From the NCBI GenBank assembly GCA_036365145.1, contig JAEOAD010000040.1, positions 13,332,501-13,396,500 of the forward strand: a DNA stretch of 64,000 nucleotides, given 5' to 3'. Shown piece after piece: positions 10,963 through 22,113 of the stretch (positions within the stretch are counted from its first letter, which is position 1; every line of letters begins with the position of its first letter). The notes below the pieces were generated by a model. The model worked only from the letters and a program-made list of their open reading frames with translations, made no database searches and was not told the origin of the DNA. The position numbers were made by a program, and so were the translations under genes. The DNA comes from Orientallactaga sibirica. Its lineage: Eukaryota > Chordata > Mammalia > Rodentia > Dipodidae.

Positions 10963-11710
10963 AGTAAGTTTTTAAAAGATTAAATAGGTTCTTACAGGAT
11001 GAATTTGGCAGACAATATTTATTTGTGTCACTTTGGTATAACTCTTAGTTGCAACAGGAAGAGATAATGTACTTCCTATTTTGTGGATCCTGTTAAGGCA
11101 CAGAGCATCTTGGTTACCCTCCCTCCAAAGGCTGTACTCTTTATAATCTAGCTGGCCCATTTTGCCTGTGAACTTTGAAAGAAAGAAAGTTGCTAATTAA
11201 GCCCAATGTCCAGTTTGAAGGTTGAGGGGTCAGCTAGGTGTGGTTGAAGGTTGACGGGTCAGCTGGGTGTGGGTTGAATGGCCAGTTTTGCAGGCAATGC
11301 CTCATAGATTCACTTGAACTTGGTGAAATCACGGTATTTCCAAATCAGGCTTTGTGACCCAAGTACCTGACTTCCCCAGACTCCTAATGTTTTGTAGTGG
11401 CAGGCACGGTCACCTCTGCCCTCCAGCAAGCTTTTCTTAGTTTCAAGGCAGCTTAAAGCTTGTGTGGAAATGAATCAGTAGGTTGCTCTGTGTACATCCC
11501 ACCAGAACACAGTTGATGATCAACGGAGCTGGCTAGTTCAGGAGGCTAAATGAGTCCCATGCACACAAGGAAGGTGCAGCCCTTCCGTGTGTGCATTGAG
11601 TTTCTTGAAGGTCGGTGGGTTCTCCTTGGGATAATGTTGGCTGGATGGATACGACTGGTTTTATTTCCATGTAGACAACGCCTCACGATGCAGCATTCTT
11701 AGATGTGAAG
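10963..11710. other. Intergenic, mostly nothing recognised
   Basis: Apart from a two-unit tandem repeat at 11217-11275, no gene or repeat is recognised. Confidence 0.45.
11217..11275 (+). repeat. Two-unit 29/30-bp tandem repeat
   Basis: Units start GAAGGTTGAGGGGTCAGC (11217) and GAAGGTTGACGGGTCAGC (11246) and end GTGTGGTT / GTGTGGGTT. Confidence 0.85.
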
Positions 11711-11790
11711 GACTAGGGGCATAGCTCAGTGGTAGAGTGTTTGTCTGGCAGATACTAGGTTCTGAGTTTGTTCCCTATCACTGGAGAGAG
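11711..11790 (+). mobile_element. ID element
   Basis: GGGGCATAGCTCAGTGGTAGAGTGTTTG is a tRNA-Ala-like ID head with A-box; a GA-rich tail (about 11790-11870) follows. Confidence 0.75.
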
Positions 11791-11879
11791 GAAGGGAGGG
11801 ATGAAAGGAGACACAGAGAGAAAGAGAAACACACAGAGAGAAACAAAGAGAGAAGCAGAGAGACAGAGAGCAATTAATA

Positions 11880-12466
11880 TCACTTAAATATATTATCCTT
11901 CAATGTATTATTTTCCTGGTTGGTTTTTTTTTTTTTTTTTGGTCTAGAACCCTTTGAAATTCCCTTTCTAATTTTTGCATATGTAATGATCTTGTTCAAT
12001 AAGTTAGGGTTTTGTTTTTTTCCATTTGTTTTTGCCCCTGTCCCTAGATGTCTTACACTGCTCACATAGATGTAGCTTGCCTGGGATTAGCTACATACGT
12101 CAGTTTCATGCAAGATGTTATTTTTTTAAAGCTCGCATCTTCCTTACTGAGTGAGCTGTAAAAACACTGCTCAAGAAAATTAAGAAAGTAACAGAGCAGA
12201 AGAAATTCCCCATGTGCTATTATTGTAAGTAGTAGCCATTTATATTTCTGCCCCTATATTGGCTTGTTCTCTATCAAACTCCCAGCACAGGTTCTTAATA
12301 CATTTTTTTTCTTTGGGGTGTGTTGTTCCAGACACCATCTTTGGACTCCCTTATTAACAGGATCTATCAATGTCCTGTTCACTTGGCTTATTGCCTCGAC
12401 TAAAGGCCATGCTTTCCATTTGCTGTGTGGATTCATTTTGTTTTGATGCAACCCTAAAAACATTCC
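11880..12466. other. Intergenic, nothing recognised
   Basis: AT-rich with T-runs at 11925-11940 and about 12302; no supported gene. Confidence 0.45.
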
Positions 12467-12628
12467 TTTTTTTTTTTTTTTTTTTTTTTTTGTGAGGTAG
12501 GGTCTCACTCTAGCTCAGGCTGACCTGGAATTCACTATGTATTCTCAGGGTGGCCTCAAACTCATGGCGATCCTCCTACCTCTGCCTCCCAAGTGCTGGG
12601 ATTAAAGGTGTGCGCCACCACGCCCAGC
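12467..12628 (-). mobile_element. B1 SINE
   Basis: Poly-T, GAGGTAGGGTCTCACTCTAG to GCCACCACGCCCAGC; full length. Confidence 0.92.
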
Positions 12629-12811
12629 ATCATTCTTGATTTATAGAAGGAATAAAGATTTGGGCTATTCATCTGTTCCTTGAAGTCATCCCCTCAACTG
12701 TAATGCAAATGTAATACCAATTTGTTTAAAATTGTATCCATTGACTCAGTCTCACACCATGTATGACTTCCAACCACCTTTGTTCTTTAGCTTCAGAGAT
12801 GAAACTCATAA

Positions 12812-12970
12812 GCCAGGCGTGGTGGTGCACACCTTTAATCCCAGCACTTGGGAGGCAGAGGCAGGAGGATCACCGTGAGTTCGAGGCCACCCTGAGACCA
12901 CATAGTGAATTCCAGGTCCGCCTGAGCTAGATCGAGACCCTACCTCGAAAAAACAAACAAACAAAAAAAA
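12812..12970 (+). mobile_element. B1 SINE with 11-bp TSD
   Basis: Flanked by ATGAAACTCAT at 12799-12809 and 12971-12981. Confidence 0.95.
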
Positions 12971-12982
12971 ATGAAACTCATG

Positions 12983-13403
12983 TTCCAGAAGTTAGGAAAT
13001 TGCTCTCTGATGACCTCTGAGATGACTCAAAAAAACACAATAGTGCTGAGAAGAAGGGACAGAGGAGTGCTCAGCACTGAAACATCTCTATCACACCTTC
13101 CAAGGCTCAGGGTCCATTGCAGAAGAGGTGGAGGAAAGAATGTAAGAGCCAAAGGAAGGGTAGGACTCCTTACAACGTGCTCCTCCAGACACAAAATGGC
13201 CTGGATATCCATGACCTTGCAGTGCCTGACACTACCTACACAAGACCAGTATAAGAGGAGGAAAAGACGATGACATCAAAATAAAAGACTGATTGAGAGG
13301 GAGAAGGGGTATGATGGAGAATGGAGTTGTGAAGAGGAAAGGGGGGGAATTATCGTGGTTTATTGTCTATAATTACGAACGTTGTCAATAATGAAAACAA
13401 AAT
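12983..13403 (+). mobile_element. L1 3' UTR fragment
   Basis: Text such as GAATGTAAGAGCCAAAGG, GACGATGACATCAAAATAAA and TTGTCAATAATG matches the reverse strand of the L1 tail at 53744-54039 (GATGATGACATCAAATTAAA, TTGTCAATAAA). No coding capacity. Confidence 0.75.
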
Positions 13404-14147
13404 TGTTATCAAGGGAAGATGACTTGAAGTCCTCCAAAATTCTGACTCCATTTCCTCTGCCACAACCCTGGGGTGGGGGGGTTCAGAGTGTCACCTTAGC
13501 AGACACTGTCAGTGCCTCTCCCAGACGCCTGGGTCTGCTCCAGCCCCCAGCACGCAAAGCCCACCAGCAGCTGCCGGTACTTCAGCCTCTTTCTCCGAGA
13601 ACACTTGCCACGCCGCATGCTTTGCCCAGACATAAAGTGGCAGAATGTAAGGAAGAATGGGGAAATTAATGTCCCTGAGAACCCTCAACAACAGACGAGC
13701 AGACTGGTGTGCGGCTGCGCACCAACCTTTCCTCTCAGTGGACATCAGTCTCCCCAATTTCCCAGCAGCACAGAGCGCAGCTGCTCCCCGCCCGGGCAGC
13801 ATTGACAGTGTCCTTGCCTGCTTCCTGCATCTCCCCTGCCCCATCACGGTTTCCTGCACATCACACACGACTTTTGCTTTGAATCCTTATCTCCGGATCT
13901 TCTTGTGAGGGAGCCCAAACTAAGAGGTGAGACAATGTTGAAGAGGGAACTCCTTAGCAAGAGAACCAATCCAATCCCAGCTAAAGTGAACATGCTGTCT
14001 GGCACATACTGATTGTTTATGGCGGCTCTCTAGTGGTCATTCCTGCAGCCCTCCTGTCCACTGTGAACAGTCTGGGGAGAGAAGTTGATCCATATCACCA
14101 CGAGACTTTAACACAGAGCAATTAGTGCTATAAAAGAGGGGTAGGAG
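13404..14147. other. Intergenic, nothing recognised
   Basis: GC-richer than its surroundings (13450-13850). Overlapping open frames of 83-119 codons on both strands show no recognisable protein. Confidence 0.4.
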
Positions 14148-14488
14148 GGCTGGAGAGATGGCTTAGCGGTTAAGGTGCCTCCCTGCGAAGCATAAGTACC
14201 CAGGTTTGATTCCCCAAAACCAACGTAAGCCAGATGCACAAGGAGCTGCATAAGTCTGGAGTTTGTTTGCAGTAGCCAGACTCCCTGGTGCGCCCATTCT
14301 CTCTCTATATCTGCCCCTCCCCCTTCTCTCTGGGGTTTGATTCCCCAATGCCCATGCAAAGCCAGATGCACAGTGGCATGTGCATCTGAAGTTTGTTTGC
14401 AGTGGCTGGAGCCCTGGCACACCCATTGTTCCTCTTTCTTTCTGCCTCTTTCTCTCTTTTTCTCTCAAATAAATAAATAAAATATTTT
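14148..14488 (+). mobile_element. Two fused tRNA-derived SINEs
   Basis: First copy 14148-14331 runs to its TC tract, then a second copy begins in mid-body (GGGTTTGATTCCCCAATGCC) and runs to the AAATAAATAAATAAAA tail. Confidence 0.8.
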
Positions 14489-14555
14489 TAAAGACAACAA
14501 GAAAGATTAATCCTGGTCTCCCTGTGAGACAGTTTAATTAAGATGTGATCAGAAG

Positions 14556-14756
14556 GGCTGGAGAAATGGCTTAGTGGTTAAGGCACTTGCTTGCAAATCC
14601 AAAGGACCCAGGTTTGATTCCCCAGGACCCACGTTAGCCAGATGCCCGAGGGGATGCATTTGTCTGGAGTTCATTTGCAGTGGCTGGAAGCCCTGGCCAA
14701 TTTTTTTTTCTCTCTCTTTCTCCGTCAAATAAATAAATAAATAGTATTTTTGAAAA
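14556..14756 (+). mobile_element. tRNA-derived SINE with exact 14-bp TSD
   Basis: GATGTGATCAGAAG at 14542-14555 and 14757-14770. Confidence 0.95.
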
Positions 14757-15039
14757 GATGTGATCAGAAGAGAAAGAAGGGAAAGAACAGTGCTATCAAG
14801 TTCATCACCATTGTGGACGCCCAGGGCTCGCTGCTGATGGACATGCTGAAGGGCTATAAATGTCTGCAAAGTGCCTTTCTGAACAGGAAGTAAGGACCAT
14901 TTATCCATGCATTGTCCCCTCTGGCCCCTTATCAAGGAGTCTTTTCAGAATGATAGTGACCCCTTAAACACTGAGCATTGAGATGGCACATGGTTGGGTG
15001 CATCGGGAGGCTTCCACGAAGATCAAGAGTAGAGAGCTG

Positions 15040-15253
15040 GGGCTGGAGAGATGGCTTAGAGGTTAAGGCGCTTGCCTGCAAAGCGTAAGAACTCATGTTC
15101 AACTCTCCAGGTCCCATGTAAGCCAGACGCACAAGATGACACAAGCACGCAAGGTCGCACATGCGCACGAGATTAGCACATGCATCTGGAACTCAATTTC
15201 TGTGGCTGGAGGCCAATATTTTCTCTCCCTCTCTCTCTGTCTGACAAAGAAAA

Positions 15254-15287
<34 letters not shown>
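15040..15287 (+). mobile_element. tRNA-derived SINE, long variant, ending in (CA)n
   Basis: GGGGCTGGAGAGATGGCTTAG head and the extra ATGACACAAGCACGCAAGG segment; tail replaced by (CA)n at about 15255-15287. Confidence 0.87.
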
Positions 15288-15288
<1 letters not shown>

Positions 15289-15483
15289 CAGTAGAAAGTT
15301 GGATGAAGTGCTTGGCAGAGCCTTGACAAGGTGTGGTCAGGTTATGTCTGGACAAAGGCCGGTTGCCATTGTAATGCCAAGTAATGTAATTATTTGTAAT
15401 GCCATGTAATGGGCTAGGTCTTTTTGCCCTGGGCCTTCTCCAAGGCTGGCACAGTACCTGCTAGAGCTGGGGGTAAGTTGCTG

Positions 15484-15707
15484 CTACTGGATGGCTTAGC
15501 AGTTAACGTGCTTTCCTGTGAAGCCTAAGGACCCAGGTTCAATTCCCCAGTACCTATGTAAGCCAGATGCACACGGTGGTACATTCATCTGGAATTCATT
15601 TGCAGTGGCCAGGGGCCCTGGAGTGCTCATTCTCTCCCTGACTCTCTCTTCCTTTCTCTCTCTCAAATAAATAAATAAAATAAAAATTTTTTTTTTTTAA
15701 AAAAAAG
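15484..15707 (+). mobile_element. tRNA-derived SINE
   Basis: Head altered to CTACTGGATGGCTTAGC; complete body and AAATAAATAAAATAAAA tail. Confidence 0.85.
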
Positions 15708-15720
15708 AATGTTAAAGTAA

Positions 15721-15936
15721 GGTCAGGAGATAGCTTAGCAGTTAAAGGTGCTTGCTAGCAAAGCCTGCTGGCCCAGGTTCGATTCCCCAGTACCCACATA
15801 AAGCCAGATACACAAAGTGGCACATGCATCTGGAGTTCATTTGCACTGACAGGAGGCCCTGGTGCAACCATACTCATTCATCCACTCCCTCTATCTCTTG
15901 CTCTGTCTTCATAAATAAATAAAAATATTTTTTAAA
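15721..15936 (+). mobile_element. tRNA-derived SINE
   Basis: GGTCAGGAGATAGCTTAGC head; CATAAATAAATAAAAAT tail. Confidence 0.87.
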
Positions 15937-17930
15937 AGAAGGAAGCTAAAGTAGTCTCGTGTCTACTAAGGGATTTGTTTTTATGTCCCCCTCAGTAAAT
16001 AATCAGGGCAAAAATATCTAAAGAAGTCAGTACGTTTTTACATTATGATAAAAAAATCAGTAAGATAAATTTGAAAATATTTTGTGAAAAACATAAAGAT
16101 GAGCTCAACCTATAAAATTTGCTATTATTGATTTTCTTATTGATATTCTTCTTTGGGTCTATAGTTTCTTACCTAAAGCCATTAGGCCATGTATTTCAGA
16201 ATTGAGAATTGAATAAATAAATGTCCTATTAGCAATCCCACTCATTAATGATGTGTGATGATTTAATGACTCCCATTTGGCCTAGGGAAGAACCGCGCAA
16301 TGCACACTTTACTTGTGCGGCCGGCACATGAACGTTCACACTAAATGCTCTGAGCAGAACTTGTGAATGAATTGTCTCCACATTTCAGGTATGTGTTGAC
16401 ACCAAACGAAATGAGGTCAAGTTTCACTGCCAAATGAGTTATGAAACCTAGTTTGGAGCTTTTTATTTTTTTTTTTAATTTCAGAATTGCTCACACAGTT
16501 TGGCAGACTCTACTATCATTATTATGATTATGGTTGTGAGTGTGACACAGCCACAAGAAATATCCAAATGTGCAGATAAAAATACAAGGCTTAACATGGA
16601 TTTTTGAAACAAGTCTCCACAAGATCAAGGAAAAATAGTAAATATTTTTTAGGACACGGCTGTCAAAGCAGAGACATTTTAAATACTTCTCTATGCAGAA
16701 AGTTCATTCATGAAACAAACTTGTACCAGCTATGAACCTTCACTCCAAAGTTCCTTGGACTCCTGTGTGAAATGACATTCAGATATAGATATTCCACTTG
16801 TGTCATTTTTAATCTAAGTCATGAGAGGCACTTTTTGGATGTTGAAGAGCCCTTCACTTGGGCAGATACAAGACTTTGGGGCTGTCTTGAGCCATTTACA
16901 TTCATTATAATCACTTATAATCCAACTGCACTTTCAGTGAAGGGCAGTTCTGGAAGCTGGAGGTAGATGCAGTGAAGTTAAATATCTCAGGGTGGCTGGA
17001 GTACGTCTCATTTTTGGTGTAGAAGATTCAAAAGTGAGTCAAAAATGAATCTTGAGATTTCCCAATTAGCGACCCAAAATGGAACATTTCGATTCTATCC
17101 CAGGGTTAGAGTATTAAAATGACTCTCATGAAATCACACCCTCACAAAGTAGAAGATCACAGAATGAAATCATCAATCAAACCTTGGGGGAGGGTGGAGG
17201 GGGCGGAAATGAAGATGTTATCCACTTGATGGCTTTGTAAGTCTTAAATGAATACTTTGTGTGCGTGGAAATGACAAGCTAGTGACAGAGGTATGGACGG
17301 GCAACTGGAGCCTTCTCTGCTTTGTCCCCAGAGGATGCTGATCATTTGTGGTTGATATTTAGAAGGAGCTTATAGTCTGCGGACCGTCCTCTGACCTCTG
17401 GATCTAGATCGTATCATATAATCATAGCTGATTATAGTGTAAAAAAAGCAATTATTGGAGATGGGAATGCTAATATATGACAAGTGGAATAGGACAAATT
17501 GTAAATTTAAAAAAAAACCTAACATCTAAGGAAAATTGATAAGGTAGCAGTCCATTCTCCAAGGCAATGTTTCCTTATCCTTTCTGTGTCTATGGCCTGG
17601 GGCAAATTATTTCATTTACTTAAGATAATAAAAACAATCCAAATGATTTAATAAGGTCTCATTATAATGGTTTTAAAATTTTTTACATACTCTTGGGGTA
17701 TCGAGGTGGTCAGAGGAAGAAAAAAAAAAAAACCAGTTGACTTGTTCATGAAATTTATTTTCCCTCACAGATCCTCCTGAAGAAAGGTGGAACAACTGGT
17801 ACATCAGGACTCATAAGAGTTGCTGAATATGGTGGTCATAAGAGCCCTGCATGAAAGCGTTTCCTCTTACAAGAGTTCCCTCCGACAGAAAATCACATCA
17901 CTGAATGTGTTAGCAATTTTGTCTCCAACA
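15937..17930. other. 2-kb repeat-poor intergenic block
   Basis: The longest stretch of the window without a recognised mobile element. AT-rich; no open frame or RNA gene is convincing. It lies about 9-11 kb upstream of the NMU first exon, so it is a fair place to look for a distal enhancer, but nothing in the sequence proves that. Confidence 0.4.
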
Positions 17931-17945
17931 GTAAGTGCTTTTTAA

Positions 17946-18170
17946 TTTAATTTTATTTTTTGTTTATTTTTACTTATTTATTTGCGAGTGACAGAGAGAG
18001 AGAGAGAGAGAGAATGGGCACACCAGGGCCTCCAGCCACTGCAAATGTAGTCCAGATGCCTGTGCCCCCTTGTGTATCTGGCTTACGTGAGTCCTGGGGA
18101 ATCAAGCCTCGAACTGGGGTCCTTAGGCTTCACAGGCAATCGCTTAACTACTAAGTCATCTCTCCAGCCT
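17946..18170 (-). mobile_element. tRNA-derived SINE
   Basis: Flanked by GTAAGTGCTTTTT (17931) and GTAAGTACTTTTT (18171), a target-site duplication with one mismatch. Confidence 0.9.
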
Positions 18171-18186
18171 GTAAGTACTTTTTTAA

Positions 18187-18187
<1 letters not shown>

Positions 18188-18227
<40 letters not shown>

Positions 18228-18535
18228 GTGTATGCATGTGCATGTGTCCGTGCAGGGCCCCGTGTGCGCTCTTGCAGTGGGGTGTTCTCACCTGCCAGAG
18301 TCAGAGGGGAACCTCAGATGTCCCGCTCCATCACTCTTCTGCTCTTTCTTATCTGAGCCCAGAGTCTCCTGCCGATCCTGGAGGTTGCCAAGGACCTCCG
18401 GTGGTTCTCAGGCCTCTCTCCCCTATGGGGCTGAGGTTACAGCTGGAGCATGCCCAGCTCTTCTGTGGGTCCTGGGGATTGAACTCAAGCAGTCTCTCAA
18501 GCCTCCTCAGGCCCTCATGCTTGCAAAGAAAAATG
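18188..18535 (-). mobile_element. B4/RSINE1-like SINE with (TG)n
   Basis: (TG)n at 18188-18222, then a diverged body ending GGTCCTGGGGATTGAACTCA and CCCTCATGCTTGCAAAGA, the reverse of a B4-type head. Confidence 0.6.
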
Positions 18536-18751
18536 CTTCTATTGCTGAGGAAACTTGCAGCTATCCATTGCCCGAATGGAGTCACGTGGAATTTGGAGGC
18601 TCTGCGTACACGATCTGATGCTTTCCTATCACATGCAAGGCAAGCACGAGAGCACATGTCATCAGTGTTACATGCGTGCACCCGGCTTCTCAGACTTCTG
18701 CTTAACTTTTCCTTTCATCAGTTCATTCGCAGACTCTATTCACACTCCAGT

Positions 18752-19187
18752 GTAGCTTACTGGCTGCGCACATCTTTCCCTGAAAACCAAAGGGAACTAA
18801 AAAGTTAATAACTATCCCTAATCTAGAAGGCCAAAAAAGAAACAGCAGAGGAGTCCAGGCCCACTGCCCAGATTGATGGACTCCCCTTAGCTCAAGTGGC
18901 CTTGAAGGACCAGAGACCATCTGAGTGTCCTCCCTCAGACACTCCTGGCTGAAGAAGCCTGTTCTGAACAAGGACACAAAGAGCTACAGTTTTCTTATCA
19001 GCTGCACCCGGTCCAGTCTGTTTCTTAGGATCCTCCTTTATAAACTCACACCCCAGCCTGGCTCAGTGCTTCAGCCTTCATCCCACAGGAAGGTTGCTGT
19101 CCCTCGCTCTTCCTCTCAATAAACAGTCTGTCTGTAGAGATCAAGTCCGGTGTTCTCTTTTGCTTATCTCTTATACTTCCCTTACAG
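18752..19187 (+). mobile_element. Solo-LTR candidate
   Basis: TATA-like CTTTATAAACTCAC at about 19037, AATAAACAGTCTGTCTG polyadenylation region at about 19118, CA-ended right border near 19187. The left border TGTAGCTTAC is a guess. Confidence 0.45.
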
Positions 19188-19214
19188 ATTCTTTGTTTTA
19201 AATATTTTATTTTT

Positions 19215-19240
19215 TAAATTTATTTATGAGTGTGTGCGTG

Positions 19241-19299
<59 letters not shown>

Positions 19300-19450
19300 A
19301 TGGGTACAACAGGGCTTCTAGCCACTGCAAATGAACTCCAGACGCATGCGCCACCTTGTGCATCTGGCTAACATGGGCACTGGGGAACTGAACCTGGATC
19401 TTTAGGCTTCGCAGCCAAGTGCTTTAACCACTAAGCCAACTCTCCAGCCT
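19215..19450 (-). mobile_element. tRNA-derived SINE with (TG)n
   Basis: TTTATTTATGAG tail, (TG)n about 19230-19280, AG tract, head TAAGCCAACTCTCCAGCC. Confidence 0.88.
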
Positions 19451-19829
19451 GAGATCTTTTTTTTTTTTTTTCTGGTTTGAAAAAGGTCAAGGCATCCCTA
19501 AGTGTGGGCTCTCGGCAGGTGCATGGCTGGAGGGCTGCTATTCCTTTTCCTGAGACGTAATGAGCCGCATTGATCGGTCAGCAGAAGTGACATTCAGAGG
19601 CTGCAAGCACATTCAACTGCAATCCATGCAAACAAGATTTTCTAAAGTGATTTCTGAATAAAAAGTGGGCATCCCACTTTCTGAATGATTTCGAAAGTAG
19701 AATCAAAGGGAATTTCATGTTTGTAAGTTTTTACAAGTGTTTTCAAAATTGTGATGGAACAATTGGTGATTCTTAGCCCTTCCCCGCTCCCCAAAAAAGT
19801 TAATGTTGACCTCAAGCTCATACATTATG
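19451..19829. other. Intergenic, nothing recognised
   Basis: T-run at about 19458-19471, then unassigned sequence. Confidence 0.4.
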
Positions 19830-20008
19830 TAAAAATCAATTAACTTAAAAGTTAATCACAGGCAAATATATAGAACATAAACCTTTTAGGACAAAAATCA
19901 GAGAAAAATCTTCAAAACTTAATGCTAAGTATTTTCAGAAGGTTGATCACTAAACGTGTGATGCATGAGAGGAAAAATTCAACAAGTTGGACCTTATCAA
20001 GATTAAAG

Positions 20009-20255
20009 GGTTTTGCTTTTTTTTTTTTTGAGAGACAGAGAGAGACAGAGAGTAAGAGGCAGAGAGAATGGGCATGCCAGGGCCTCTCTGCCACTGTGAA
20101 CGAACTCCAGATACCTGCGCCCCATTGTGCGCATGTGTGACATTGTGCACTTGTGTCACTTTTGCATCTGGCTAAACGTGGGACCTGGAGATTCAAACGG
20201 GCATTCTTAGGCTTCGCAGGCAGGCGCCTTAATCGCTAAGCCATCTCTCCAGCCC
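20009..20255 (-). mobile_element. tRNA-derived SINE, long variant, inside L1
   Basis: 10-bp TSD AAGATTAAAG at 19999-20008 and 20256-20265, both within the L1 text. Confidence 0.93.
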
Positions 20256-20315
20256 AAGATTAAAGTTTTTTGGTGGGCAAAAGACTTTGTGAGGAGAATT
20301 AAAAGAGGACCGATA

Positions 20316-20395
20316 GCTATGAATCTAGGTCAGTGGTAGACCATTTGCCCAGCATGCACACGGCCATGGGTTCAACCCTTAGAGCCAAGCAAACA
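20316..20395 (+). mobile_element. ID element inside L1
   Basis: CTAGGTCAGTGGTAGACCAT and ATGGGTTCAACCCTTAGAGC, then an A-rich tail. Confidence 0.65.
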
Positions 20396-20600
20396 AGAAT
20401 GACAACAAAAGACAGGAAAGGAAAACACTTTTGAAACATATATTCACATGTGCAACATAAGACAGAATTTATAAAGAATTCTCCAAAATTGCCAGTTAAA
20501 AAAAAAAAAGAGAAAACGGGCCAAGGACATGAACATTTCAGGGAAGAAGGTATGCAGATGGCACACTGGCACACGACAAGATGCCCACCATCAGTATTGG

Positions 20601-20757
20601 AGAGAGGCAGATCCACCCGGACCTTTAGCCACTGCACACAAACTCCAGATGCATGTATTACCATGAGCATTTGGCTTACCTGAGTTCTGGAGCATCAAAC
20701 CTGGGTCCTTAGGCTTCCCAGGCAAGAGCCTTAACTTGTAAGCCATCTCTCCAGGCC
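20601..20757 (-). mobile_element. tRNA-derived SINE, tail missing
   Basis: From GAGAGAGGCAGATCCAC to head TAAGCCATCTCTCCAGGCC. Confidence 0.8.
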
Positions 20758-20780
20758 AATAATGAACTTCTTATAAAATA

Positions 20781-21170
20781 GCGGCTGCAGTCCCGCGGGA
20801 GAGGCGGCAGCTGGGTCAGCGGCTGGCAGCCTGCAGCATTCACCAGAGTTTACCTCGCAATCCTAAACCTGTCCTCAGTGGGCTGACAGGAAAGCCAATG
20901 ATGGTGACATATAAGCAGGGAACGGAGTACAGAAGCTACCTGCCTTTGGTAGATGGTTACATGAACATGCAGCTTGCAGATGCAAAGGTATACATAGATA
21001 AGACATTGTCTGGACATCTGGGTGAGATCTTAATAAGGTGTAATAATAATGTCCTTTAAATCAGAGGTATTGAAGAAGAAGATGGGAAAATTAGAGAGTA
21101 GCACCTTTGGTTGCAGATTTTTTTTTTTTAAATGTATATTTATAGACAGTAAAGATTGTTCAAAAATATA
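20781..21170 (+). pseudogene. SNRPF: SNRPF (Sm protein F) processed pseudogene
   Basis: Intronless copy of the small Sm-fold protein of spliceosomal snRNPs. Reading frame from 20847 gives [17 protein letters not shown], then DGYMNMQLA and SGHLGE, in the order of the 86-residue parent, ending with TAG at 21099-21101. It is dead: the start ATG is replaced by CAG at 20844-20846, an in-frame TAA at about 21057 replaces the Tyr codon after NNVL, and many substitutions disturb the Sm motifs. The GC-rich 5' leader before it and the T-rich 3' UTR-like text after it fit a retrocopied mRNA. Confidence 0.88.
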
Positions 21171-21614
21171 TATTTTGATTTACTTTAAATAGGTCGAAGA
21201 CAAGTCCAGTAATAAAAAATGGTTATACAATATACTCTGTAAAGATACCAAAAATGGCTTATCTGTCCTTGTATTTTTATAGCTCTCATTTAATTTTAGG
21301 TTCCATTTTTATAAAACCTCATAAATCTAGAAGAATCTGTTTATCTGCCAGCTTTGTCTGCATGTGACTCATACATCTGTCAAGAAAATCCAATAAATCT
21401 TTTATTGGTGTGTATTAGCAGTCTAATTGCAATTTAAGGAACAAAGGAAAGAGCCCATTTTCAGTGGAATGGAATTTTTTAATGTGAGGCTTCATATTAG
21501 CAATGGCATAGCTGCTTCGTACGACACCTTCTTACTCATGTGACACAAGCACCTCTCAGAAACATTTATCCTTCAGGACATCAGTGAAAGTGGGAAAAGC
21601 TACTGACTTTGCTT
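21171..21614. other. Intergenic, nothing recognised
   Basis: AT-rich; the first part may be residual SNRPF 3' UTR. Confidence 0.4.
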
Positions 21615-21805
21615 TTATTTTTAAAATATATTTTATTTATTTATTTATTTGAGAGAAAGAGGCAGACGGAGAGGGAGAGAATGGGCATGCTGGGGCCTCC
21701 AGCCACTGTAAATGAATTCCAGACGCGTGCGCTCCCTGGAGAATCGAACCGGGATCCTTTGTCTTTGCAAGCAAACAACTTAACCGCTAAGCCATCTCTC
21801 CAGCC
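21615..21805 (-). mobile_element. tRNA-derived SINE, internally shortened
   Basis: TSD CTGACTTTG at 21603-21611 and 21806-21814; the body lacks the TGCATCTGGCTTACG part. Confidence 0.9.
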
Positions 21806-21835
21806 CTGACTTTGTTTTTTTAAGAATTCTCTTAT

Positions 21836-22081
21836 GGGGCTGGAGAGATGGCTTAGCAGTTAAGATGCTTGCCTGAAAAGTAAAAGGACCCAGGTTTGAT
21901 TCTCCAGGTCCCATGTAAGCCAGATGCACATGGTGGCACATGCATCTGGCATTTGTTTGCAGTGGCTAAAAGCTCTGATGCACCCATTTGCACTCTCTGT
22001 CTCTCTTTCTCTCTCCTCCTCTCTTTGTCTCTAATAAATAAATAAATAAATAAATATCTTTTTAAAATAAAAATTAAAAAA
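21836..22081 (+). mobile_element. tRNA-derived SINE
   Basis: TSD TCTCTTAT at 21828-21835 and 22082-22089; long (AAAT)n tail. Confidence 0.9.
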
Positions 22082-22113
22082 TCTCTTATTACATTGCTCT
22101 TTTTTGTCTTTCT

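Larger units (their letters stand above)
19830..20600 (+). mobile_element. L1 ORF2 3' fragment, split by two SINEs
   Basis: Degenerate L1 ORF2 text in order: GGACAAAAATCAGAGAAAAA, TTGGACCTTATCAAGATTAA, (SINE), GGGCAAAAGACTTTG, (ID), ATTTATAAAGAATTCTCC, GCCAAGGACATGAACATTTC, GCAGATGGC...AAGATGCCCACC. Inactive. A minus-strand SINE occupies 20009-20255 and an ID about 20316-20395. Confidence 0.75.

Noticed and set aside
13382..13908. Overlapping frames of 83-119 codons on both strands
   Set aside because: No recognisable domain, no conserved splice structure and mutual overlap; probably chance in a GC-richer patch.
14760..14890. Short protein-like patch (FITIVDAQGSLLMDMLKGY)
   Set aside because: Open for only a short distance and no family recognised; could be a fragment of a retrocopy but cannot be supported.
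18191..18808. Open frame of 205 codons starting in a (TG)n tract
   Set aside because: Starts as a Cys-Val repeat from the microsatellite and runs through a B4-like SINE; no coding support.
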